DNA of 5,441 bases, taken from contig CALFMR010000064.1 in NCBI GenBank assembly GCA_937880585.1, positions 1-5,441 on the forward strand, in the 5' to 3' direction. Of this stretch, positions 1 to 4,610 are shown piece by piece. The notes beneath the pieces were generated by a model that was given only the letters and a program-made list of their open reading frames with translations, did not search any database and was not told the origin of the DNA. Source of the DNA: an uncultured Acidobacteriota bacterium. GTDB lineage: Bacteria > Acidobacteriota > Vicinamibacteria > Vicinamibacterales > SCN-69-37. Positions within the stretch are counted from its first letter, which is position 1. Each line of letters begins with the position of its first letter. Made by a program: the position numbers and the translations under genes.

Positions 1-76
1 TGTGATAGGCGGCCGCGAGATCGCCGGCGACCTCGGCCTTGAGGTCGAGGCCCTTACGGAAGATGACCGGCGGCAT
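1..76 (-). CDS. N-terminal fragment of a protein, possibly IspH (HMBPP reductase)
   Basis: An ATG at 76 on the minus strand opens a frame that stays open to the left edge, giving 25 residues beginning MPPVIFRKGLDLKAEVAGDL. This resembles, from memory, the extra N-terminal segment before the FGFCYGV iron-sulfur region in the long IspH proteins (4-hydroxy-3-methylbut-2-enyl diphosphate reductase, last step of the non-mevalonate isoprenoid pathway) of Acidobacteriota and relatives. None of the diagnostic cysteines lie inside the window, so the name is a guess from a short peptide. A GTG at 79 is also in frame. The Shine-Dalgarno match is weak (a GCGGGG run upstream), and a TAGAAT box lies at 100-105. 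The gene is cut by the window edge. Confidence 0.4.
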   Translation of the reverse strand, partial: MPPVIFRKGLDLKAEVAGDLAAAYH

Positions 77-99
77 CACCGCGCCCCGCGCATCTGCTT

Positions 100-105
100 A
101 TTCTA
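100..105 (-). promoter_or_regulatory. Candidate -10 box for the leftmost gene
   Basis: On the minus strand the hexamer TAGAAT matches the sigma-70 -10 consensus at five of six positions and stands about 23 bases before the ATG at 76. I find no convincing TTGACA-like box at 16-18 bases further upstream, where the sequence is GC-rich repeat, so this is a weak call. It would give a short leader of under 20 bases. Confidence 0.25.
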
Positions 106-125
106 CAGGGATAGAGAGCGGCTCA

Positions 126-149
126 CGCGAAGACGCGAAGATCGCGAAG
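126..149. repeat. Three short direct repeats of CGCGAAG
   Basis: CGCGAAG occurs at 126-132, 134-140 and 143-149, separated by one and two bases. On the minus strand this reads as TTCGCG-rich sequence upstream of the leftmost gene. Similar CGCGAAG runs are, as far as I recall, common between genes in several high-GC phyla; that is background and not tested here. Function is unknown. It fills part of the gene-free stretch 77-325. Confidence 0.6.
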
Positions 150-207
150 GCGACAGCGGACCGCATTAGAAACGATGACACCGCGAGCCCCCCGAGCGGA
201 GCGAGGG

Positions 208-246
208 CGGCGAAGCGCCGTAGCGCTGGGGGTGGGGCCCCAGCGC
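208..246. repeat. Two adjacent GC-rich hairpins
   Basis: The first hairpin has arms CGGCG (208-212) and CGCCG (216-220) around an AAG loop. The second has nine-base arms GCGCTGGGG (223-231) and CCCCAGCGC (238-246) around a six-base loop. Neither is followed by a run of T on either strand, so they are not classic intrinsic terminators. They lie downstream of the anti-sigma gene (minus strand), after another hairpin at 274-295, and could help end that transcript or stabilise its 3' end. An interspersed palindromic repeat is an equally good explanation. Confidence 0.55.
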
Positions 247-273
247 ATTGCAAAGAAGATGACTGGCGAGTGT

Positions 274-295
274 CCCAGGCCCTGAAGGGCCTGGG
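274..295 (-). terminator. TTCA-loop hairpin after the anti-sigma gene (copy 1)
   Basis: A perfect nine-pair stem with arms CCCAGGCCC and GGGCCTGGG and a four-base loop (TTCA on the minus strand, TGAA on the plus). It begins about 30 bases past the stop codon of the anti-sigma gene, the usual place for a terminator, but lacks a U tract. On the plus strand the right arm runs into GGGCTCCAC (293-301), which recurs at the right end of the hairpin at 1740-1761. It is therefore one of a small family of related palindromes. The structure is certain from the sequence; the terminator role is inferred from position. Confidence 0.5.
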
Positions 296-325
296 CTCCA
301 CAAACGAAGAGGACTTCCGAGCGCC

Positions 326-931
326 TCAGTGCGCCGCCGGCTGCACCATCGCGACGACGTTCAGCATGCGCGGCGTGATCTCGTTCAGCGTCGTGAGCGG
401 CTCGGGCGCCGAGGCGTCGAGATCGAGATCGAGAAACGACGCGTTCGACGTGGGCACGTCGGCCGCGACTGCGGGGGCTGGCGTCGTGACGGACATCGGG
501 GCGGTCTGCGGCGCGGCCGTCACATCGTGGCCGAGCCGTGCCGACATCTGGCCGCTGATGACGCCGACAATCAAGCCGGCGGCCGCGGCAACCCCGACCC
601 AGGCCGGTGCGACGCGGCGCGTGCCGCGATCGGCGCGATCGGCCGGCGTGTGTGCCGGGAAGGCGATGACGCGCGGCGGTTCGTCCGCCTGCTCGAGCCG
701 GCGGAGGATCTGCGCCTGTTGCGCGGCGAGTCGCTCGGGCGGAAACGCCTCGTCGGCCGCGTCCGACGCCGTGTCGCGCACGTCGTCCAGCCAGCGGCTC
801 ATCTCGAGCGCGCGATCCGCGCAGAGGTCGCACCGATCGAGGTGCGGCGGCCGGTCGCCCGTCATCACGGCACCGGCAATGGCTTGTTCGGACAGATGCC
901 CCTGGCGAAGCACGACGTCAACGAGCCGCAT
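326..931 (-). CDS. Zinc-binding-type membrane anti-sigma factor
   Basis: This 201-residue protein probably holds the ECF sigma factor encoded just upstream inactive at the membrane until a signal arrives. Its N-terminal cytoplasmic part carries H30-x3-C34-x2-C37, the zinc anti-sigma (ZAS) motif; H12 could supply a fourth ligand. A charged linker rich in Pro, Arg and Asp follows, then one membrane helix at about residues 108-129 (AWVGVAAAAGLIVGVISG), then about 70 residues, rich in Ala, Pro and Thr, expected outside the membrane. I chose the ATG at 931 because AGGGAG lies eight bases upstream; an ATG at 1036 would add 35 residues lying inside the sigma gene and lacking this site. It overlaps the sigma gene by 14 bases, implying coupled translation. 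Many family members sense redox or envelope stress, but the signal here cannot be read. The C-terminal domain matches nothing I recognise. Confidence 0.8.
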   Translation of the reverse strand: MRLVDVVLRQGHLSEQAIAGAVMTGDRPPHLDRCDLCADRALEMSRWLDDVRDTASDAADEAFPPERLAAQQAQILRRLEQADEPPRVIAFPAHTPADRADRGTRRVAPAWVGVAAAAGLIVGVISGQMSARLGHDVTAAPQTAPMSVTTPAPAVAADVPTSNASFLDLDLDASAPEPLTTLNEITPRMLNVVAMVQPAAH

Positions 932-1592
932 GGCTGTTTCTCCCTGTCGATGACCGCCGCCGGTCGACGCCCGCTCCGAGCAGGCCGCGCAGGCGGCGAA
1001 TCGCACGAAACAAGTGAACGCGCACCGTCGATTCATTCAGACCGGTGAGCGCGCTGACCTCGCGCGACGACCGGCCTTCAAAATGACTCAGCATGAAGAC
1101 CATGCGCTGCCGTTCGGGCAGCTTCGCGAGCGCCGCGCCGAGTTGCTCGCGGCGCTCGAGCGATAACACCTGGTCTTCCGGGCTCGGTCCCCGCGAGGGG
1201 AGATAGTCGGCCGGGTTGCGTTCGTCCCCCGACGCGTCCACGAGCGGCGGCGCGATCCAACGCTCCCGCCGCTTCCGAGCCTTGATCCGATCGAGGCATC
1301 CGTTAATCAGGATGCGCGTGAACCACACCTCGAACGGCAGTTCCTCCCGGAACGTGCCGATGTGGGTGTAGGCCTTCACGAAGGCATCCTGCACGGCCTC
1401 GTCGGCGTCGGCCGCGTCGCGCAGGTAATGAAACGCGATGCGGACGGCCCGGCGTTGGTGCCGCAGCACGAGCTCGGCGAAGCGTTCACGGGCTGCGTCG
1501 AGCCGGCCTGCGCCGTGCAGGACCTTCACGTCAGCCGCCACGCGGGCGTCGGCTTCTCGGGCGCTCACGGGTGGCGCAAGGTCTCCAGCCAT
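918..1592 (-). CDS. ECF-family RNA polymerase sigma factor (sigma-70 family, RpoE-like)
   Basis: This 224-residue protein directs RNA polymerase to a dedicated set of promoters. Sigma region 2 spans about residues 38-108 and contains the core-binding and -10-recognition segment (DADEAVQDAFVKAYTHIGTF, then FEVWFTRILINGCLDRIKAR). A short linker follows, with the NPADYLPSRGPSPEDQV stretch typical of RpoE-like ECF factors. Region 4 spans about 148-204, with LPERQRMVFMLSHFEG leading into a helix-turn-helix (residues 174-200, ending VRVHLFRAIRRLR) for -35 recognition. There is no region 1 or 3, as expected for the ECF class. The ATG at 1592 has no good Shine-Dalgarno site, but a candidate promoter at 1616-1644 would leave a very short leader. 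The N-terminal 30 residues before region 2 are a little longer than usual. The gene is followed by an overlapping anti-sigma gene, the standard arrangement. The regulon is unknown. Confidence 0.93.
   Translation of the reverse strand: MAGDLAPPVSAREADARVAADVKVLHGAGRLDAARERFAELVLRHQRRAVRIAFHYLRDAADADEAVQDAFVKAYTHIGTFREELPFEVWFTRILINGCLDRIKARKRRERWIAPPLVDASGDERNPADYLPSRGPSPEDQVLSLERREQLGAALAKLPERQRMVFMLSHFEGRSSREVSALTGLNESTVRVHLFRAIRRLRGLLGAGVDRRRSSTGRNSHAAR
940..945 (-). promoter_or_regulatory. Ribosome binding site that sets the anti-sigma start
   Basis: AGGGAG on the minus strand lies eight bases before the ATG at 931 and inside the last codons of the sigma gene. It favours this start over the longer in-frame ATG at 1036 and fits translation coupled to the sigma gene. 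Confidence 0.65.
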
Positions 1593-1615
1593 AATTACGT
1601 CACAATTCGCGGCGT

Positions 1616-1644
1616 GTTTACGACGCCATCGTAACGTGATTTCC
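1616..1644 (-). promoter_or_regulatory. Candidate ECF-type promoter of the sigma/anti-sigma operon
   Basis: On the minus strand GGAAAT (-35-like) is followed by GTCGTAA (-10-like), with 15 bases between GGAAA and GTC. The family pattern is GGAAC, about 16-17 bases, then GTC, so both halves are recognisable but the spacing is slightly short and the -35 box has A where C is usual. It would start transcription about 15-20 bases before the sigma ATG. ECF sigma genes often drive their own transcription, which is why I report this imperfect match. Confidence 0.35.
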
Positions 1645-1686
1645 GGCCGGGCGGGACTGAGCTGAGAGTCTTTTCTTGCCGCGGCG

Positions 1687-1709
1687 CCCTGGGCCCTTCA
1701 GGCCCAGGG
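1687..1709. repeat. TTCA-loop hairpin (copy 2)
   Basis: Nine-base arms CCCTGGGCC (1687-1695) and GGCCCAGGG (1701-1709) flank CTTCA. The centre matches the hairpins at 274-295 and 1740-1761, while several stem pairs differ with pairing kept. It lies between the 3' end of the SpoIID-like gene and the sigma-operon promoter, so on the minus strand it may act as a second terminator-like structure that insulates the sigma operon. Confidence 0.6.
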
Positions 1710-1718
1710 GCACATGGA

Positions 1719-1735
1719 ACCACGAAGCGAGTGGT
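1719..1735. repeat. Small hairpin between two TTCA-loop hairpins
   Basis: Arms ACCAC (1719-1723) and GTGGT (1731-1735) enclose GAAGCGA. On the plus strand it is followed by CTTTC, a poor T tract. The stem is only five pairs, so it may be incidental, though its place midway between the two larger hairpins suggests one compound element covering 1687-1761. Confidence 0.35.
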
Positions 1736-1739
1736 CTTT

Positions 1740-1761
1740 CCCTGAGCCTTCAGGCTCAGGG
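1740..1761 (-). terminator. TTCA-loop hairpin at the end of the SpoIID-like gene (copy 3)
   Basis: Nine-base arms CCCTGAGCC (1740-1748) and GGCTCAGGG (1753-1761) flank a TTCA loop. The element overlaps the SpoIID-like reading frame: the stop codon (1756-1758) lies within the right arm. On the minus strand a short A-rich stretch (GGGAAAGACC) follows and no U tract does. GGGCTCCAC at 1759-1767 is shared with copy 1 (293-301). The position makes a transcription-ending or transcript-protecting role likely, but that is inference. Confidence 0.5.
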
Positions 1762-2769
1762 CTCCACGACCTGATGCTCCGTCTCGTCAGCCCGCATCAG
1801 TGACGTCCCGGGGTAATAGGCGCCGAGGATCATCGCCGGCGAGTCGCCGCGGCGGGCGCGGATGGCGGCACCGAGCTGGCACAGGCCGACGCCGTGGCCG
1901 TAGCCCGTGCCCGTGAAGGTCACCGCCGAGCCCTGGCGCGCGATCGTGAACCGCGTGCTGAGGAGAGCGCGTTCGCCGAGCGACGCGTCGGCGATGGCGC
2001 GGAAGTCGACGCCGCGAACGACACGAGTGCGCGCGCCGCGCAGCTCGACGTCGCGCGCCCGGCCGCTCGCGTCCCGTCCGGCCACCGCGACGGCCGTGAG
2101 ACGGCCGACGCGGCTTCGCGAGTCCGCATCGACCGCCTGTCCGAGCGCGGCAAGCGACGTGGTGAACTGCCAATGACGATGGGCGTCGGGTGCCACGTCG
2201 GGACCGCCAATCAGATACGGCACCGGCGTGCCTTGCCAGACGTCGGCCGCCGCCGCCGTCTTTCCGCCGCAGTCGGCATGGAAGAGTGCGTCGATCGGGC
2301 GTCCGTTGAAGACGATGACCGTGCCGTGCGTCCGTTCGATGACGCGTTCGGTGATCGCCGTGAAACGCGACGTACGGATCCGATCCGGCTGATAGACCTG
2401 ACAGTGCGTGGTGTCGCACAAATCGAAGCCTTCGCTCGCGTGCCGGCCGAGGTGCGCTGCGGCATAGGTACGCGCGAGGATCGTCTGCACTTCAAGAATC
2501 CGCTCGGCCGCCGCCGGCGCTTCGCCGACGGGAGAGACTTCGGCGAGTGTCGTGCCGAGCACGTAGGCTTCGATGGGCACCTCACGCACCCGGCCGTTGA
2601 CGCGAACGCGAAGGGCCGCCGGCAGTCGCGCCCCCCGCACGCGTGGCGTCGTCTCCGGCGCGCGCGGCACGAGGCAGGACGCGGCGCTGGTGCCCGCCGC
2701 GAGCGCGAGCCAGGCGAGGACGCGGCGGCGTGTGAGGTCGGCGCCTTCTCCTTTAACATGTAGCGTCAT
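1756..2769 (-). CDS. SpoIID/LytB-domain exported protein (putative peptidoglycan lytic transglycosylase)
   Basis: This protein of about 337 residues carries a SpoIID/LytB domain, known in Bacillus SpoIID to cut glycan strands of peptidoglycan. The domain runs from about residue 50 to the end: YVLGTTLAEVSP (E77 lines up with the catalytic glutamate region of SpoIID), QTILARTYAAAH, FDLCDTTHCQVYQ (C118, C123), FHADCGGKTAAAADVW, and near the C-terminus YGHGVGLCQLGA (290-301) and ILGAYYPGT. The N-terminus has TRRRVLAWLALAAG, a Tat-like twin-arginine signal, ending at SAASC; C32 may be a lipid anchor, though the lipobox is imperfect. The start is uncertain: the ATG at 2769 overlaps the gatB start by two bases, an in-frame ATG at 2787 would add six residues, and neither has a strong ribosome site. 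AAAGGAG occurs just inside the gene without a start codon after it. No sporulation genes are nearby, so a general cell-wall role is more likely. Confidence 0.85.
   Translation of the reverse strand: MTLHVKGEGADLTRRRVLAWLALAAGTSAASCLVPRAPETTPRVRGARLPAALRVRVNGRVREVPIEAYVLGTTLAEVSPVGEAPAAAERILEVQTILARTYAAAHLGRHASEGFDLCDTTHCQVYQPDRIRTSRFTAITERVIERTHGTVIVFNGRPIDALFHADCGGKTAAAADVWQGTPVPYLIGGPDVAPDAHRHWQFTTSLAALGQAVDADSRSRVGRLTAVAVAGRDASGRARDVELRGARTRVVRGVDFRAIADASLGERALLSTRFTIARQGSAVTFTGTGYGHGVGLCQLGAAIRARRGDSPAMILGAYYPGTSLMRADETEHQVVEP
2754..2759 (+). promoter_or_regulatory. Candidate -10 box for a leaderless gatB transcript
   Basis: TAACAT fits the TAnnnT pattern and ends eight bases before the gatB ATG at 2768, the distance expected when transcription starts at or next to the start codon. 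The gatB start has no Shine-Dalgarno sequence, which agrees with a leaderless message. I see no convincing -35 box 17 bases upstream. The box lies within codons 4-6 of the divergent SpoIID-like gene. Confidence 0.35.
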
Positions 2770-4207
2770 GTCGTACGAGCCCGTCATCGGCTTGGAGATC
2801 CACGCGCAGCTCCTCACCACGACGAAGATTTTCTGCGGCTGCGCGACCGCGTTCGGCGCGCCGCCGAACACGCACGTCTGCCCGGTGTGTCTCGGGCTTC
2901 CGGGTGCGCTGCCGGTGCTCAACCGTCACGCGGTCGATTTGGCCGTGCGCGCGTCGCTCGCGCTCGGCTGCACAATCCAGCCGCGGTCGATCTTCGCACG
3001 GAAGAACTACTTTTATCCGGATCTGCCGAAGGGCTACCAGATTTCCCAGTACGAACGTCCGCTCGCGACGGGCGGCGTCGTCGATCTCGGACACGTGCGC
3101 GTCGGGATCACGCGCGTCCATATGGAAGAGGACGCGGGCAAGTCGCTTCATCACGGCCAGCCGGACTCCGACCGCACGACGGCGCTCGACTTCAATCGCA
3201 GCGGTGTGCCGCTCATCGAGATCGTCACCGAGCCGGATCTGCGTTCGGCCGCCGACGCGGCCGAGTGCTTCTCACGGCTGCGCGAAGTGCTCGTCGCCCT
3301 CGGCGCGAACGACGGCAACATGGAAGAGGGGAGTCTGCGGTGCGACGCGAACGTCTCGGTCCGTCCGGCGGGCGAGACGCGGCTCGGCACGAAGACCGAG
3401 GTGAAGAACGTCAACTCGTTCCGCTATCTCCAGAAGGCGTTGGAGTTCGAGATCGAACGGCAGATCGACGTCCTTGACTCGGGCGGCCGCGTGCGCCAGG
3501 AGACGCGGCTCTGGGACAGCGACACGGGAGAGACGACGTCGATGCGATCGAAGGAAGAAGCGCACGACTATCGCTATTTTCCCGAGCCGGACCTGCCGCC
3601 GCTCGACGTCGATGCGGCGTGGGTGGAGACCATTCGTCAGTCCCTGCCGGAGCTGCCCGAGGCGCGCAAGCAGCGGTTCATCGCCGCGCACGGTCTCAGC
3701 GAGTACGACGCCGATCTTCTCGTCCGATTGATTGCGGGCGGGGCCGATTACTTCGAAGCGCTCATCGCGGCCGGCGCGCCGGCCAAGGCCGCGAGCAACT
3801 GGATGCAGGGCGAGATCCGTCGCCGCCTGAAAGAGGCGGGTGCCGACGACATGGCGCGTGTGCCGGTGCCCGCCGATGCGCTCGCCGAGCTCATCGTCAT
3901 GACGGACCGGTCCGTCGTGAGCAGCACGGTCGCCAAGGACGTCTTCGATCGCATGTGGACGACCGGCCGCCGCGCCCGCGAAATCGTCGAGGCCGAAGGG
4001 CTCGGTCAGGTCGCTGACGAGAGCGCGCTCGCTGCCATTGTCGACGCCGTGACGAGCGCGCAGACGGATGCGGTCACGCAGTATCGCGCCGGACGGACGA
4101 ACGTGCTCGGCTTCCTGGTGGGGCAGGCGATGAAGGCGAGCGGTGGCAAGGCGGATCCCAAGACGGTGACGCGCCTGCTGAAGGCGCGGTTGGACGGCGG
4201 CGCCTGA
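2768..4207 (+). CDS. gatB: Aspartyl/glutamyl-tRNA amidotransferase subunit B
   Basis: GatB binds misacylated Glu-tRNA(Gln) and/or Asp-tRNA(Asn), activates it with ATP, and receives ammonia from GatA to make the amide form; GatC joins the two subunits. The 479-residue length is normal. Seen in order: YEPVIGLEIHAQL at the start, a zinc-site pattern C23-x-C25 and C38-x2-C41 (KIFCGC, HVCPVCLGLPGALPVLN), ARKNYFYPDLPKGYQISQYE, HMEEDAGKS, DFNRSGVPLIEIVTEPDLRS, EGSLRCDANVSVRP, TEVKNVNSFRYLQKALEFE and EAHDYRYFPEPDLPPL, all core motifs. The C-terminal helical tRNA-binding (YqeY-like) part ends LGFLVGQAMKASGGKADP. The ATG at 2768 gives the family's usual N-terminus; the open frame upstream lies over the SpoIID-like gene and has no family sequence. 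gatA and gatC are not in the window. The gene appears intact and under ordinary constraint. Confidence 0.98.
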   Translation: MSYEPVIGLEIHAQLLTTTKIFCGCATAFGAPPNTHVCPVCLGLPGALPVLNRHAVDLAVRASLALGCTIQPRSIFARKNYFYPDLPKGYQISQYERPLATGGVVDLGHVRVGITRVHMEEDAGKSLHHGQPDSDRTTALDFNRSGVPLIEIVTEPDLRSAADAAECFSRLREVLVALGANDGNMEEGSLRCDANVSVRPAGETRLGTKTEVKNVNSFRYLQKALEFEIERQIDVLDSGGRVRQETRLWDSDTGETTSMRSKEEAHDYRYFPEPDLPPLDVDAAWVETIRQSLPELPEARKQRFIAAHGLSEYDADLLVRLIAGGADYFEALIAAGAPAKAASNWMQGEIRRRLKEAGADDMARVPVPADALAELIVMTDRSVVSSTVAKDVFDRMWTTGRRAREIVEAEGLGQVADESALAAIVDAVTSAQTDAVTQYRAGRTNVLGFLVGQAMKASGGKADPKTVTRLLKARLDGGA

Positions 4208-4221
4208 CGGACAGGTTGCCA

Positions 4222-4249
4222 TTGACACCCGCGGTGACTTTGCTAGACT
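4222..4249 (+). promoter_or_regulatory. Sigma-70-type promoter with extended -10
   Basis: A perfect TTGACA (4222-4227) is followed after 16 bases by TAGACT (4244-4249), which is preceded by TGC, giving an extended -10 (TGn) element. Transcription should start near 4256, about 12 bases before the ATG at 4268. It is the best promoter in the window and separates the small downstream gene, and probably the glycerate kinase, from gatB, which ends only 14 bases upstream. Confidence 0.7.
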
Positions 4250-4267
4250 AAGAGCTCCCAGTCGAAG

Positions 4268-4582
4268 ATGACCGTGAAAAGTCGTCTGACGAGCGTCGAC
4301 GTTCCTCTTGCTGCCGGGCCCTTCTGCGGACCCACCTGCACGTGTCTCGCCGAGTTCTTCCGGGAAGAGCTGCTCAAGCACCATCAGTGTCTCGAACGTC
4401 AGCGCGAATACTATTCCGACGACGCCATCAGTCAGGCGGAGGATGCCCTGGCCCGTCTGATGAGTCAGCTCGACAGCCTCTGCCAACGCGACGACGCCTG
4501 CCAGATGATCGGCGAGATGCTTCGCAAATTCGACCTCGTCACCAAGCTCTCTGCGTGGACCGAGGCCAGTAAACTTCATTAA
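4268..4582 (+). CDS. Small cysteine-containing protein of unknown function
   Basis: A 104-residue protein I do not recognise. It has no signal peptide or membrane helix, so it is probably cytoplasmic. Residues 1-19 look loosely structured. A cysteine cluster C20-GPT-C24-T-C26 follows, then what looks like mostly helix (about 27-48 and 50-94) with C41, and C72-x5-C78 between helices. Six cysteines in 104 residues, three of them in seven positions, suggest metal binding or redox chemistry, but there is no known zinc-finger spacing I can name. The helical part is rich in Glu, Asp, Gln, Arg and Leu, fitting a small helical bundle that may bind a partner. A strong promoter with a short leader stands directly upstream; the ribosome site (GAAG) is weak. 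The gene is followed 28 bases later by glycerate kinase, suggesting one transcript. Its base composition looks slightly less GC-rich than its neighbours. Confidence 0.72.
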   Translation: MTVKSRLTSVDVPLAAGPFCGPTCTCLAEFFREELLKHHQCLERQREYYSDDAISQAEDALARLMSQLDSLCQRDDACQMIGEMLRKFDLVTKLSAWTEASKLH

Positions 4583-4610
4583 CACGCTCCTCCGGCAACA
4601 CCTCGCGTCG

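Noticed and set aside
126..149. CRISPR-like array from the CGCGAAG repeats
   Set aside because: The repeats are seven bases long with one- or two-base gaps; there are no spacers and no cas genes.
98..301. A 67-codon minus-strand frame starting at GTG 301
   Set aside because: It is made up of the hairpin and CGCGAAG repeat sequence, has no ribosome site, and its start lies in the repeat flank shared with 1759-1767.
39..1048. Plus-strand open frames across the anti-sigma gene and the repeat tract
   Set aside because: They are antisense to a protein with a ZAS motif and membrane helix, and their translations are Arg/Ser-rich without domains.
2573..2767. N-terminal extension of gatB by 65 codons
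   Set aside because: GatB proteins begin close to YEPVIGLEIH; the upstream codons are antisense to the SpoIID-like gene and are Arg-rich filler.
2770..2922. Longer N-terminus of the SpoIID-like protein from an ATG at 2922
   Set aside because: The extra 51 residues are antisense to conserved gatB codons and would place the signal peptide internally. Only the ATG at 2787 remains a serious alternative.
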